A stretch of DNA of 64,000 bases, taken from NCBI RefSeq assembly GCF_000242455.2, contig NC_019892.1, forward strand, positions 4,154,001 through 4,218,000, read 5' to 3'. Positions 36,932-46,153 of this stretch are shown here, piece after piece; positions within the stretch are counted from its first letter, which is position 1, and each line of letters opens with the position of its first letter. The notes under the pieces were generated by a model. It did not search any database and was not told where the DNA came from. It saw only the letters and a list, made by a program, of their open reading frames with translations. A program made the translations under genes and the position numbers. This DNA is from Singulisphaera acidiphila DSM 18658. Its GTDB lineage: Bacteria > Planctomycetota > Planctomycetia > Isosphaerales > Isosphaeraceae.

Positions 36932-39196
36932 ATGACCCCCAATCCTGACCTGTCACGACCGGCCCTAACTCGCGATCTCACAGCGGGTTTAGTCGTGTTC
37001 CTCGTCGCCCTACCGTTGTGTCTGGGAATTGCGTTGGCATCCAACGCCCCGTTGCTCTCTGGCGTCCTGGCCGGGATCGTCGGCGGCATCCTGGTCGGGA
37101 TGCTGAGTGGCTCGCAGAATAGTGTGAGCGGTCCCGCCGCCGGCCTGACAGCCGTCGTCGCGGCCCAGATTGTTTCGCTGGGGTCGTTCCAGACCTTCCT
37201 GTTGGCCTTGGTAATTGCCGGCCTGATCCAGATCGCCTTGGGGATCGCTCAGGCCGGATTCCTCGCGGCCTTCTTCCCCTCCAGCGTGATCAAGGGACTG
37301 CTCACCGCCATCGGGGTGATTCTCATCCTGAAGCAGATCCCCCACGTGCTCGGCCACGATCACGACCCGGAAGGCAATATGGCCTTTTTCCAACGGAATC
37401 ATGAAAACTCGTTTTCCGCACTCGGCGAGCTGCTCGGGAATATTCACCCCGGTGCGGCCGTCATCGGCCTTGTCTCGGTCGCGTTGCTGGTCGTCTGGGA
37501 CAAGTGGGAGCGTTTGAAGAAGTCGGACCTTCCGATCGCCTTGGTGGTCGTCATCCTGGGCATTGGCCTCAACCTGTTATTCCGCCAGTTCGGAGGGCGG
37601 TGGGTCATCGGAGCGAATCACCTCGTGCAGGTGCCGGTGGCCGAGAGTCTGGCGGAATTCCGCCAGTATTTGCAACACCCCGACTTTTCCCAATGGTTGA
37701 ACCCGGCGGTGTACGTCGCCGCTCTGACCCTTGCCGCCGTGGCCTCGCTGGAAGCGCTGTTGAACCTGGAAGCGGTGGACAAGCTCGACCCGCAGCAGCG
37801 GACCACCCCCCCGAGCCGGGAGTTGTGGGCCCAGGGGGTCGGCAACGTAGTCTCAGGCCTGGTTGGCGGACTGCCGGTCACCTTGGTGGTCGTCCGCAGT
37901 TCCTTGGGCCTCAACGCCGGTAGCAAGACGAGACTCACGACAATCGTCCAAGGCGTCTTGTTACTGCTCAGCGTCACGATCCTGCCCGCATGGCTGAACC
38001 TGATCCCGTTGTCCTGCCTGGCGGCGATTCTCCTGGTTACAGGCGTCAAACTGGCTAGCCCGGCCTTGTTCCGGAAGATGTGGAATGAGGGACGCTACCA
38101 GTTCCTTCCTTTCCTGCTGACAGTGGTATCGATTGTCCTGACCGACCTGCTCACCGGGATCCTGATCGGGCTGGCGGTGAGCACAGCCTTCATCCTCGGC
38201 AGCAACGTACGCCGGCCGTTGCGGCGGACCGTGGAGAAACACATGGGGGGCGAGGTCATCCGGATCAAGCTGGCCACCCAGGTCAGTTTCCTCAACCGGG
38301 CCGCCTTGTCCCAGGCTCTGAATGAAGTGCCTCGCGGCGGTCAAATCCTGCTCGATGCCCACAATACGGAGTATATCGACCCGGACGTGCTGAGCCTGAT
38401 CCGTGACTTCAAGGAGCAAACCGCGCCGGCTCGCGGTGTGGAGGTCAGCCTGCGCGGGTTCCGAACCAAGTACGAGCTCCAGGATCAGACTCAATATGTG
38501 GATCACTCCAGCCGCCAAATCCAGAGTTCGGTCACCCCACAACAGGTGCTCGAGTTGCTCAAAGCGGGTCACGAGCGGTTCCGCACCGGTCAACGGCTGA
38601 CCCGCGACCTCACAAGCCAGGTCATTGCCACAGCGAGCGGCCAACACCCCTTGGCCGTCGTGGTCAGCTGCATCGACTCGCGAACACCCGCCGAATTGCT
38701 CTTCGACCTGGGAGTGGGCGACGTCTTCAGCGTCCGGGTCGCGGGGAACATCACAAGCCGGAAGGTCATGGGCAGCGTCGAATACGGCTGTGCCGTCGCC
38801 GGGGCGAAACTGATCCTGGTCCTAGGGCATACGCGGTGTGGCGCAGTGACGGCGGCCGTGAACTTCGCCTGTACCCCCGAGACCGCCGCGAGCAGCACAG
38901 GTTGTGAGCATATCGAATTTATCCTTCGCGACATCCAGAAATCGATCGACCCGCTCGCCTGCCAGAATCTCGCGAGCCTCTCCCCCTCCGAGAAAGAGGC
39001 GTTCGTCAACGACGTGGCCCGGCGCAACGTCGGGCGAGTGGTCGAGGAGATCCTCCAGGAGAGTCCGACGCTCAACGGCCTCGTCCGGGACGGGCGTTTG
39101 GCCATCGTCGGGACGATCTACGACGTCGCTACGGGAAACCTCGAGTTCCTGCCGATCGCAGAGCGCAGTGACGAACGCGTTCCGGACGTGGTTTGA
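36932..39196 (+). CDS. SulP transporter fused to STAS and beta-carbonic anhydrase
   Basis: A 754-residue inner-membrane protein. Residues ~10-430 are a SulP core with about a dozen helices (LVVFLVALPLCLGIALASNA, SGSQNSVSGPAAGLTAVV). Residues ~440-520 form a STAS domain. Residues ~530-745 are a beta-class carbonic anhydrase with zinc ligands Cys580 and Asp582 (CIDSR), His633 and Cys636 (HTRC). The likely job is bicarbonate uptake tied to CO2/HCO3- interconversion. The fusion is known in several bacteria. No operon partner is seen. Confidence 0.9.
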   Translation: MTPNPDLSRPALTRDLTAGLVVFLVALPLCLGIALASNAPLLSGVLAGIVGGILVGMLSGSQNSVSGPAAGLTAVVAAQIVSLGSFQTFLLALVIAGLIQIALGIAQAGFLAAFFPSSVIKGLLTAIGVILILKQIPHVLGHDHDPEGNMAFFQRNHENSFSALGELLGNIHPGAAVIGLVSVALLVVWDKWERLKKSDLPIALVVVILGIGLNLLFRQFGGRWVIGANHLVQVPVAESLAEFRQYLQHPDFSQWLNPAVYVAALTLAAVASLEALLNLEAVDKLDPQQRTTPPSRELWAQGVGNVVSGLVGGLPVTLVVVRSSLGLNAGSKTRLTTIVQGVLLLLSVTILPAWLNLIPLSCLAAILLVTGVKLASPALFRKMWNEGRYQFLPFLLTVVSIVLTDLLTGILIGLAVSTAFILGSNVRRPLRRTVEKHMGGEVIRIKLATQVSFLNRAALSQALNEVPRGGQILLDAHNTEYIDPDVLSLIRDFKEQTAPARGVEVSLRGFRTKYELQDQTQYVDHSSRQIQSSVTPQQVLELLKAGHERFRTGQRLTRDLTSQVIATASGQHPLAVVVSCIDSRTPAELLFDLGVGDVFSVRVAGNITSRKVMGSVEYGCAVAGAKLILVLGHTRCGAVTAAVNFACTPETAASSTGCEHIEFILRDIQKSIDPLACQNLASLSPSEKEAFVNDVARRNVGRVVEEILQESPTLNGLVRDGRLAIVGTIYDVATGNLEFLPIAERSDERVPDVV

Positions 39197-39414
39197 CCGC
39201 TGCCGCTGAACAGGTTCATCGCAGCCAAAGGGTGGAGCGACCGTCATCATGGGCCGAGGCTTATGGCCTCGGTTCGTGACGGTCGTTCCTTCTCAAAGCG
39301 GCAAAATACAGTCGTCAGCTACAAGAATTGCTGAAATCAGCATTTCCAAGGAAGAGCGAGCAGGGCGCCCGCGGTCCCAGGGAAAGAGAGAAGAGAAGGA
39401 GGGGCGGCGGAGGC

Positions 39415-39651
39415 TCAGCCTCCGGGCGCTTTGGGGCGTTTGGTCGACGGCGAGACGATCGGGCCGCTTGTCTTCAGATGGCCCTTGGAGCGGGCGCTCC
39501 GGCTCGACATCGACTGTGGCTCACTCCCCGGGCTTCGCGGGAGTTCCTGGGACTTATCGGGGCCCGCGATCTCACGGGAGCGGGCGATGGCTCTGGCGGT
39601 CTCGTCGAGCTGACGCTCGGGACGGCTGCTGGGCGGCTTACGTTTGGCGAT
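39415..39651 (-). CDS. Possible small basic protein without a standard start codon
   Basis: A 79-codon frame on the minus strand reads IAKRKPPSSRPERQLDETAR, AIARSREIAGPDKSQELP, to KRPKAPGG and a stop at 39415. It has coding-like, Lys/Arg-rich disordered composition. AAAGGAG lies 9 bases before the first codon, which is ATC, not ATG, so the start is either mutated or very unusual. No homology is recognised. Confidence 0.33.
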   Translation of the reverse strand: MAKRKPPSSRPERQLDETARAIARSREIAGPDKSQELPRSPGSEPQSMSSRSARSKGHLKTSGPIVSPSTKRPKAPGG

Positions 39652-39745
39652 GGTGGGGAACTCCTTTGTTGAAAGAAAGAGGGGTTCCCTGTTGATTCAG
39701 GAAACCCGTGGATGATCAGCCTGTTATCTACAACGAGACGGGCCG

Positions 39746-39770
39746 GGCCGGCTGATTCCAAAAGCCGGCC
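39746..39770 (-). terminator. Hairpin after the transketolase operon
   Basis: GGCCGGCT, 9-base loop, AGCCGGCC: an 8-bp perfect stem 20 bases beyond the stop of the transketolase C-terminal gene. It has no U-run, so it is only a candidate terminator. Confidence 0.45.
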
Positions 39771-39790
39771 GAGCCTTGGCCTCTGTCTTA

Positions 39791-40771
39791 TTAGCTCTTC
39801 TTGGCGGCAACCGCAGCCTTGGCGGCCTTGATGACATTGGCGGCGGTCATGCCAAACTTCTCGATCAAGGCGTCGGGGGTACCGCTCTCGCCAAACTGGT
39901 CGCCCAGGTTGACGTAGCGGATCGGCACCGGCTTGATCTCGGCGACGTTCATGGCCACCACACTGCCCAAGCCACCGTGCGCCATGTGTTCTTCGGCGAC
40001 GACCAAGGCACCAGTCTGCTCGGCGGCCGCGCGGAGCGCGTCGAGGTCGATCGGCTTGACGGTGTGCATGTCGAGGACGCGGGCGTTGATCCCTTCAGCG
40101 GCCAAAGCTTCGGCGGCGTCGAGCGTGGGCGCGACCATCAGGCCGTTGGCGATCAGGGTGACGTCGGTCCCTTGGCGAAGCTGGTTGGCCTTGCCGATCG
40201 TGAACGGGACGTTGCCCTCGGTGTAAATCCGAGGGACCTCGGGGCGGCCGACCCGGAGGTAGACCGGCCCCTTGTACTGCAGCATCGCCGCAGTCGCCGC
40301 TTGGGCCGACACGTCGTCCGCCGGCACGAGGACCACGAAGCCAGGGAGCGAGCAGGTCAGCGAGACGTCCTCGATCCCCATCTGCGAGGCGCCATCCTCG
40401 CCGATCGAGATGCCGGCGTGACTGCCGACCACCTTGACGTTGAGGCGGGGGTAGGCGACCGACATCCGGAGCTGATCGTAGGCGTTGCAGGTGACGAAGG
40501 CCGCGAAGCTGGCGATCAGGCTCATCTTGCCTGCGCTGGCCAGGCCGCCGGCGACGCCGACCAGGTTGCTCTCGGCGATCCCGATATTGAAGAACCGATC
40601 GGGATATTTCTTGCCGAACCACTCGGTCCGGGTGGAGTTGCTAACGTCGGCGTCCACGACGACAAGGTCGGTATGCTCGGCCCCCAGGGCCTCCAGGGCA
40701 CGCCCGAAAGCGTCGCGTGTCGCCTTGCCCAGCTCGCGTTTCGACTGCACTGCGGAGGATGCTCCAGCCAT
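39791..40771 (-). CDS. Transketolase C-terminal subunit
   Basis: A 326-residue protein with the pyrimidine-binding domain (DLVVVDADVSNSTRTEWFGK, then FNIGIAESNLVGVAGGLA) and the C-terminal transketolase domain (DVTLIANGLMV, then DMHTVKPID). The N-terminal half is the separate gene 173 bases upstream, so the enzyme is an alpha/beta-type split transketolase. It acts in the pentose phosphate pathway, moving two-carbon units with thiamine diphosphate. ATG 40771 is preferred over GTG 40783. Confidence 0.88.
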   Translation of the reverse strand: MAGASSAVQSKRELGKATRDAFGRALEALGAEHTDLVVVDADVSNSTRTEWFGKKYPDRFFNIGIAESNLVGVAGGLASAGKMSLIASFAAFVTCNAYDQLRMSVAYPRLNVKVVGSHAGISIGEDGASQMGIEDVSLTCSLPGFVVLVPADDVSAQAATAAMLQYKGPVYLRVGRPEVPRIYTEGNVPFTIGKANQLRQGTDVTLIANGLMVAPTLDAAEALAAEGINARVLDMHTVKPIDLDALRAAAEQTGALVVAEEHMAHGGLGSVVAMNVAEIKPVPIRYVNLGDQFGESGTPDALIEKFGMTAANVIKAAKAAVAAKKS

Positions 40772-40858
40772 TGTCGTCGGCACCTTTCCCGGATGTCTTC
40801 GATCGATACTTCTCGTCGGGGGTTACGCGTCAGAGCCGCAGCCGACGAGCGATGCGAG

Positions 40859-40878
40859 AGGTGGGCAGGGGCCCACCT
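40859..40878. terminator. Hairpin between the two transketolase genes
   Basis: AGGTGGGC, AGGG, GCCCACCT: an 8-bp perfect stem, followed on the plus strand by ATTTTTAT. It lies between the N-terminal gene and the C-terminal gene of the split enzyme and could tune their ratio or stabilise a processed message. The U-run is on the side opposite to the genes' direction. Confidence 0.5.
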
Positions 40879-40944
40879 ATTTTTATGGTTTGGTTCAAAA
40901 AGAACTACGAGACGGCCGCGTCGAGCCCACCGAAGTCCATCGGC

Positions 40945-41802
40945 TCAGGAGGAGGAGACCTCGGCCAGCGCCTCGTCGAGGTACTTGGCCGGCATCGGCT
41001 TGCCGTGGAAGTTGAGGTCGCCCAACTTGGCCATGAGCTTCAACATGCCCTGGCCCTTATGGGTCAAGGAGACGATGCAAGTCGGCTGGCCCTTCTCAGC
41101 ACGGGCGCGTTCGAGCGCCTTAAGGACCTCGCCCATGTCGTTGCCATTGACGACCTGCGTCTTCCAGCCGAACGCGGTGAACTTACCGTCGATCGGGTCC
41201 ATGTTCAGGACGTCTTCGGCCGCGCCGGTCTGCTGGTAGTGGTTTCGGTCGACAATCAGGGTCAGGTTGTCGAGCTTGTACTTCGCGGCCGAGGCAGCGG
41301 CCTCCCAGACCTGCCCCTCGCCGAGTTCACCGTCACCGGTCATGACGTAGGTGTGATAGTCCTTCTTGTCGACCCGAGCGGCCAACGCGTGGCCCACGCC
41401 CAGCGAGAGCCCCTGGCCGAGTGAGCCGGTCGAGGCTTCAATGCCGGGAAGGCGCACCATGTTGGGGTGCCCTTCGAGCGGGCTGCCCAACTTCCGCAAG
41501 GTCATGAGCTCTTCTTTGGGGAAGTAACCCGCTTCGGCCATCGCGGAGTACAGCACCGGCGCGGCATGCCCCTTCGAGAGGATGAACCGGTCTCGATCAG
41601 GCCACTGGGGGTTCTTCACATCGTAGCGGAGGAAACCGCCAAAATAGAGCGCCGTGACGAACTCGGCGGCCGACATCGAGCTGCTCGGGTGCCCCGAGCC
41701 GGCCTCGGTCGTCATCTTGAGGATGTCCTTGCGAATCTCCTTGGCGCGGGTCAGCAGTTCGTCAAGCGTGTCTGGCACTGGCGGAAGCCTCCTGGACCCC
41801 AA
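40945..41802 (-). CDS. Transketolase N-terminal subunit
   Basis: A 285-residue thiamine diphosphate-binding subunit. The TPP motif is GDGELGEGQVWEAAASAAKY, with the following Asn in KLDN. Substrate-contact regions include GSGHPSSSMSAAEF, LSKGHAAPVLYSAMAEAGYF and GIEASTGSLGQGL. It pairs with the downstream C-terminal subunit. The two genes are in the order N then C on the same strand, separated by 173 bases with a hairpin. Confidence 0.9.
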   Translation of the reverse strand: MGSRRLPPVPDTLDELLTRAKEIRKDILKMTTEAGSGHPSSSMSAAEFVTALYFGGFLRYDVKNPQWPDRDRFILSKGHAAPVLYSAMAEAGYFPKEELMTLRKLGSPLEGHPNMVRLPGIEASTGSLGQGLSLGVGHALAARVDKKDYHTYVMTGDGELGEGQVWEAAASAAKYKLDNLTLIVDRNHYQQTGAAEDVLNMDPIDGKFTAFGWKTQVVNGNDMGEVLKALERARAEKGQPTCIVSLTHKGQGMLKLMAKLGDLNFHGKPMPAKYLDEALAEVSSS

Positions 41803-41936
41803 AGTCGTACGGCAATCTCAATCGCGTTCTGGTTTCGTCGCGCATCGAGTCCCAAACTTAACGGCTGGCAGGTCGTTCCGGCAAGAGGGTACTCTCCCGC
41901 CGACCGAGGTCGCCGGGGCCGCGATTTCCGCCCGAA

Positions 41937-42938
41937 TCATCGTTTCTCGCGAGTCGGCGGGGTCAACCCCATCTGTTTCATGAGCATCTGCAAGTCGTCC
42001 CAAGCATCCTTCTTGGCGGCCGGATTGCGCAGCAGGTAGGAGGGGTGGTAGGTCACCAAGGTCAGCACGCCCCGGCAACGGTGCCACTTGCCGCGAAGCC
42101 GACCCATCGAGAGTGCAGTCGACAGAAGGTTCTGCGCGGCGATTCGACCGAGCAGGCAGAGAAACTCGGGGCGCACGATCTCGATCTGGCGTTCGAGATA
42201 GGGGAGGCAGTGCGCGATCTCGTCGGGGGCCGGATCACGGTTCTCGGGAGGGCGAGACTTGAGGACATTGGCAATGTAGACTTCCGAGCGTTGCAGGCCC
42301 ATACCCTTAGTGATCATATCCGTCAGCAAGACCCCCGCGCGACCGACAAACGGCTCGCCGGTCCGGTCTTCGTCGGCCCCCGGCGCCTCGCCGATAAACA
42401 TCAGCCGGGCCGTCGGCGAGCCTGAGCCGAAGACGGTTCGAGTCCGTGAGGCCGCCAGGTGAGGACAGCGCTGACAGACGGACACCTCGGCCGCCAAGGC
42501 GGCGAGCTGAGCCGGCCGCTCCGCCGGCGGCACGATCGTATTCCCTCGCTCGGATTCGCCGAAAAGCGACGAGGGAGGCATCACGATCGGGGCCCGGGGC
42601 GGAGTGGCTGCGGGAGTCGCGGCCGGGCGGCGAACCGGTTCGACGGCGGCATCGACGCGGGGGGGTGAGATGGGAGCAGGGGCCGAGACCGGGCGACGGA
42701 CCGGTTCCACTTCAACTTCGACGCGAGGGGCCGGGGCCTCGAGGGGAGCAGCCGATCTCGAAACGAGAGGCACAACATTCGGAATCACCGGCGCTGGGAT
42801 CCGGTCGATCCCCGCGCGCCCGAGCGATTGCAACCGCTGCCTCACCTCGCGGAGGATGCGCCCCCGTTCCTGCAGTTGCTCGTCCGCCACGGCGTCCCTT
42901 CCCTCTTCAATAAGTTCCCAATCGAGTCGTGTTTCCAC
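41937..42938 (-). CDS. Type 4 uracil-DNA glycosylase with Pro-rich N-terminal region
   Basis: A 333-residue protein. The C-terminal ~200 residues are a family 4 uracil-DNA glycosylase: GEAPGADEDRTGEPFVGRAG, then YHPSYLLRNP. Four Cys fit the [4Fe-4S] cluster: CQRC and C-x16-C (CLPYLERQIEIVRPEFLC). It removes uracil from DNA in base-excision repair. Before it lies a Pro/Val/Arg-rich linker with two near repeats (VEPVRRPVSAPAP and VEPVRRPAATPAA). GTG 42938 is the chosen start; further upstream the frame runs through the hairpin repeat at 43033-43058. Confidence 0.82.
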   Translation of the reverse strand: METRLDWELIEEGRDAVADEQLQERGRILREVRQRLQSLGRAGIDRIPAPVIPNVVPLVSRSAAPLEAPAPRVEVEVEPVRRPVSAPAPISPPRVDAAVEPVRRPAATPAATPPRAPIVMPPSSLFGESERGNTIVPPAERPAQLAALAAEVSVCQRCPHLAASRTRTVFGSGSPTARLMFIGEAPGADEDRTGEPFVGRAGVLLTDMITKGMGLQRSEVYIANVLKSRPPENRDPAPDEIAHCLPYLERQIEIVRPEFLCLLGRIAAQNLLSTALSMGRLRGKWHRCRGVLTLVTYHPSYLLRNPAAKKDAWDDLQMLMKQMGLTPPTREKR

Positions 42939-43032
42939 GGCAGAAGGCGAGCGGGGAGTGTGAACTCCCTCTCTTTGAAGTGACTGTCTCGGAAGGCCAG
43001 ACTTCACCGGAAAATCAAGGCCGTTGGGGTGC

Positions 43033-43058
43033 CACGGGTTCCGTATTCGGAACCCGTG
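43033..43058. repeat. Hairpin repeat related to 9125-9154
   Basis: CACGGGTTCCG, TATT, CGGAACCCGTG: an 11-bp perfect stem preceded by GGTGC. The core GCCACGGGTT / AACCCGTG equals that of the hairpin at 9125-9154, while the loop side differs. It lies between the NDH-2 stop and the glycosylase start. Confidence 0.7.
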
Positions 43059-43107
43059 CGTCCCAGGCCAAGGCATTCCCGCATGGGGTCCGAGTACGGA
43101 ACCGAAT

Positions 43108-44433
43108 TCAACCGTCCCCGACACCCTTCCCCGTTCCCGCGATCGACTCCGGTTCTCGATCCTCAGGTTCTGCCACCAGCCGCCGAGACGGAGAGCCCGT
43201 GATCAGCCGGGCTCCACGGTCATAGGTCACATAAGACCAGGCCCATTCGAACAGGACGACAAACCGGTTGCGGAACCCGATCAGAAAGAGAACGTGAACA
43301 AAAAGCCAGGCGAGCCAGGCGACCAGCCCCGAAAGCTTGATCCGACCGAAGTCGGCGACGGCGGCCGCGCGGCCGATCGTGGCAAGTGAGCCCTTGTCGT
43401 GGTAGCGGAAGGGGAGTCGCGCTTGCCCCCGGAGGGTACGTTCGATGTTCTTGGCGGCGTGCACGGCCTCCTGCATGGCCGCCGGGGCGACTCCTGGGAT
43501 TGGCTTGCCGTCCTGGTCAAGGCTCGCGAGATCGCCCACGACGTACACATTGTCCCGCCCCGGAATCGTCAGGTCGGGATTCACCCGAACTCTTCCCGCA
43601 CGGTCGAGTGGCACCCCCAAGGACCGGGCCAGGGGGGAGGCTGCTACTCCAGCCGCCCAGAGCACGGTCCGGGCCTCGATCCGTTCGGGGCCAACGGAGA
43701 CCCCCTCGGCATCGATCGCCGTGACCATCTGCCCGGTGCGGACCTCGACACTCATCGCAACAAGCTGCTCGCGCGCCTTCTCCGAGAGCGGCTCAACGTA
43801 GGTAGGGAGGACGCGCGGCGATCCCTCGAGCAAGATGATACTGGCCTGGGTCGGGTCGATGTGCCGGAAGTCGCGGGCCAGGGCGTGATGGGCAATCTCC
43901 GCCAGAGCGCCGGCGAGTTCGACCCCGGTCGGCCCGGCCCCCACGATGACGAAGGTCAGCCAGGCGTGCCGGCGCGCCGGATCAAGCTCCCGTTCAGCGG
44001 CCTCGAACGCGAAGAGGACCCGGCGACGGATCTCCAAGGCATCGTCAATACTCTTGAGCCCCGGGGCAAACGAGGCCCATTCATCGTGCCCAAAGTACGA
44101 GTGCGAGGCCCCAGTGGCCACGATCAGGTAGTCGAACTGGAGCGACTCTTCAGGCAACACGACCTGCTTGGCCTCAAGGTCGATTGCCGTCACCTCGCCC
44201 AGCAGGACCTCGACGTTCTTCTGATTGCGGAGGATCCGCCGGATTGGCGACGCGATATCACTCGGATTGAGTGCGGCGGTCGCCACCTGATAAAGCAGGG
44301 GCTGAAACAGGTGATGGTTCTGCCGATCGACCAGGGTGAGCCGCGCCTGGGCTCGCCGCAACTCGCGTGCAGCGGAAAGCCCACCGAACCCGCCGCCGAT
44401 AATCACGATCCGAGGCTGCCGCGATTCTGTCAT
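43108..44433 (-). CDS. ndh: Type II NADH dehydrogenase (NDH-2)
   Basis: A 441-residue flavoprotein. Rossmann motifs: IVIIGGGFGGLSAARELRRA for FAD and FVIVGAGPTGVELAGALAEI for NADH. Other signatures are HHLFQPLLYQVATAALNPSD, VLWAAGVAASPLA and NVYVVGDLA. Near the C-terminus a hydrophobic stretch (GLVAWLAWLFVHVLFLIGF) anchors the enzyme to the membrane. It passes electrons from NADH to quinone without proton pumping. Confidence 0.88.
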   Translation of the reverse strand: MTESRQPRIVIIGGGFGGLSAARELRRAQARLTLVDRQNHHLFQPLLYQVATAALNPSDIASPIRRILRNQKNVEVLLGEVTAIDLEAKQVVLPEESLQFDYLIVATGASHSYFGHDEWASFAPGLKSIDDALEIRRRVLFAFEAAERELDPARRHAWLTFVIVGAGPTGVELAGALAEIAHHALARDFRHIDPTQASIILLEGSPRVLPTYVEPLSEKAREQLVAMSVEVRTGQMVTAIDAEGVSVGPERIEARTVLWAAGVAASPLARSLGVPLDRAGRVRVNPDLTIPGRDNVYVVGDLASLDQDGKPIPGVAPAAMQEAVHAAKNIERTLRGQARLPFRYHDKGSLATIGRAAAVADFGRIKLSGLVAWLAWLFVHVLFLIGFRNRFVVLFEWAWSYVTYDRGARLITGSPSRRLVAEPEDREPESIAGTGKGVGDG

Positions 44434-44613
44434 GAAACCTTAGCCTGATGATTTCGTAAAAAGCTCAATGAGGGCCGTGAAAACCAAGATCGGGTCGCAA
44501 GGCCCCCTTGATAAGCAGATCGACCCGGAGGCCAAGACGTTCCCACCAACCTCGGCGGCTGGCCGGCTCGCCAGTTTCTCAGGTCGACGATCAACCGTCC
44601 ACCCGCAGTCCGA

Positions 44614-45990
44614 TCAGGGCTGAGGAACGCGGCGGGTCGGAGCAGGCTCAGCGCGGAACGATTTGGTCACCCAGCGCTGCCAACTCGGGATGTCGTAACC
44701 GAAGTCTTGCCCCGTCATCCTGACCAGGGCCTCATGCACCTCGACGTTCCGATACGAGTAAGTCAGCATCTTGAATGAGGGTCCTCGACTCCCATGGGTG
44801 GCCCCACTACCGACGGAGAGTGCGCTCACCAGATCCGGGGTTGCGGGGACGGACGTCGCGCCATAGGCGACGCTTCCCGGCCCAACCGCCGGCGGAGTCA
44901 GGAAACCCACCGAGCTGCCATTGGTGTAGATCGGAACGCCGACCGACCCGAGTCCAGCCGGAGAAGGGGGTGGACCGCTATTCTCGGGAATCATCACCAT
45001 CTGATACTGCGTCGTAATCAGCGCGGGGACGAGCCTGGGCACGGCCCCCACAGCACCAAGCCCCGCTAACGCCCAGGCCGCCCGGTTGACCACTTGAGGG
45101 TTGGTCGAGCGGAGCGCCCTGACCAGGATCGGGATGATATTCGCGTCGCTCCTCGGCTCGATTTCCGCCAGAGTCCCCTCACGGACTTCGGTGGTCGACT
45201 CAGCCAGGAGCCGGTTGACCAGCGCAGCGGCCGCCTCGGGCCCTGGGATCAGCCCCAGAACATTGTCGAGCAGGATCCGAAAGGGGGCCTCGTCACGACC
45301 GAGCACGCGGACCAAGGGAACGATCGCCACCGGGTCGTGAATCTCGCGAAGTTGCTGCTCCGCCTGGCGGGCACGCTCTTCCGAGCTGTTCGCCATGGCC
45401 TGACGGAGCAACCGGATCCGCCGGACCCACGACGCCTGCTCGGCCCCCGCGACCAACTGCGCCTCGCGCTCGTCGCGATCCTCCTTTGTGATCCATTTCC
45501 CTTTGTAGAGAACCAGCCCCTGCGACTCGCGAACTTCATCGGCATTCAGCCAACGATCGGCGACGAGGGTATGGCCAAGTTTCTGGTGCGCGGGGGCGAA
45601 CGACTTGTCCTGGGCGACCGCCGCTTCATAATGGAGCTCGGCCAGGTCAGCGAGCTTCTGCGACTCGCACCAAAGACCGAATTCGTATTGCGCTTCCGCC
45701 CCCGGACCGACCTTCTCACGCCGGACGACATACTCGTCAAGGACGCTCGGCTCGGCGATCACCTGGAGAATCTTGGGCTTCTCGAAGGTCAAGGGGGTCT
45801 TGCCGGTCGCCAGCAAGACGGTCACGCGGTCGGGGCGACTCGCGTCGGAGACGACCTTCCCCCGAATCTCACCTCCACCGCGAAGGACGATTCGATCGGC
45901 GAAGCACTCGGCTCCGCCCAGCCAGTTGAAAACGACGCCCAAGCACAGCGGGGCGACACCGAACCGCGAAAGCACTCGCATTCCGGTCAT
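44614..45990 (-). CDS. Secreted HEAT-like repeat protein
   Basis: A 458-residue protein. A signal-like segment (VAPLCLGVVFNWLGGAECFA) leads into an N-terminal region (DRIVLRGGGEIRGKVVSDAS). Then comes a TPR-like piece (DLAELHYEAAVAQDKSFAPA), and HEAT-like helices (HDPVAIVPLVRVLGRDEAPF, then NPQVVNRAAWALAGLGAVGA). The C-terminal half is Gly/Ser/Pro-rich. ATG 45990 follows AGGAGGTCAAGGACGC. HEAT and TPR repeats bind proteins; partners are unknown. It diverges from mogA. Confidence 0.72.
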   Translation of the reverse strand: MTGMRVLSRFGVAPLCLGVVFNWLGGAECFADRIVLRGGGEIRGKVVSDASRPDRVTVLLATGKTPLTFEKPKILQVIAEPSVLDEYVVRREKVGPGAEAQYEFGLWCESQKLADLAELHYEAAVAQDKSFAPAHQKLGHTLVADRWLNADEVRESQGLVLYKGKWITKEDRDEREAQLVAGAEQASWVRRIRLLRQAMANSSEERARQAEQQLREIHDPVAIVPLVRVLGRDEAPFRILLDNVLGLIPGPEAAAALVNRLLAESTTEVREGTLAEIEPRSDANIIPILVRALRSTNPQVVNRAAWALAGLGAVGAVPRLVPALITTQYQMVMIPENSGPPPSPAGLGSVGVPIYTNGSSVGFLTPPAVGPGSVAYGATSVPATPDLVSALSVGSGATHGSRGPSFKMLTYSYRNVEVHEALVRMTGQDFGYDIPSWQRWVTKSFRAEPAPTRRVPQP

Positions 45991-46153
45991 GCGTCCTTGA
46001 CCTCCTGTCCGCTTGTACCCCGGAATGCCGGCGAAACTCGCGGACACCGCTATTTTACGAGGGTCGACAAGCTCACGACAATCACTTGCCAAGCATCCCC
46101 TTAGATTTGGATAACTAGGCAATTTGACACCAAAGACAGCGAGAAAATGAGCC

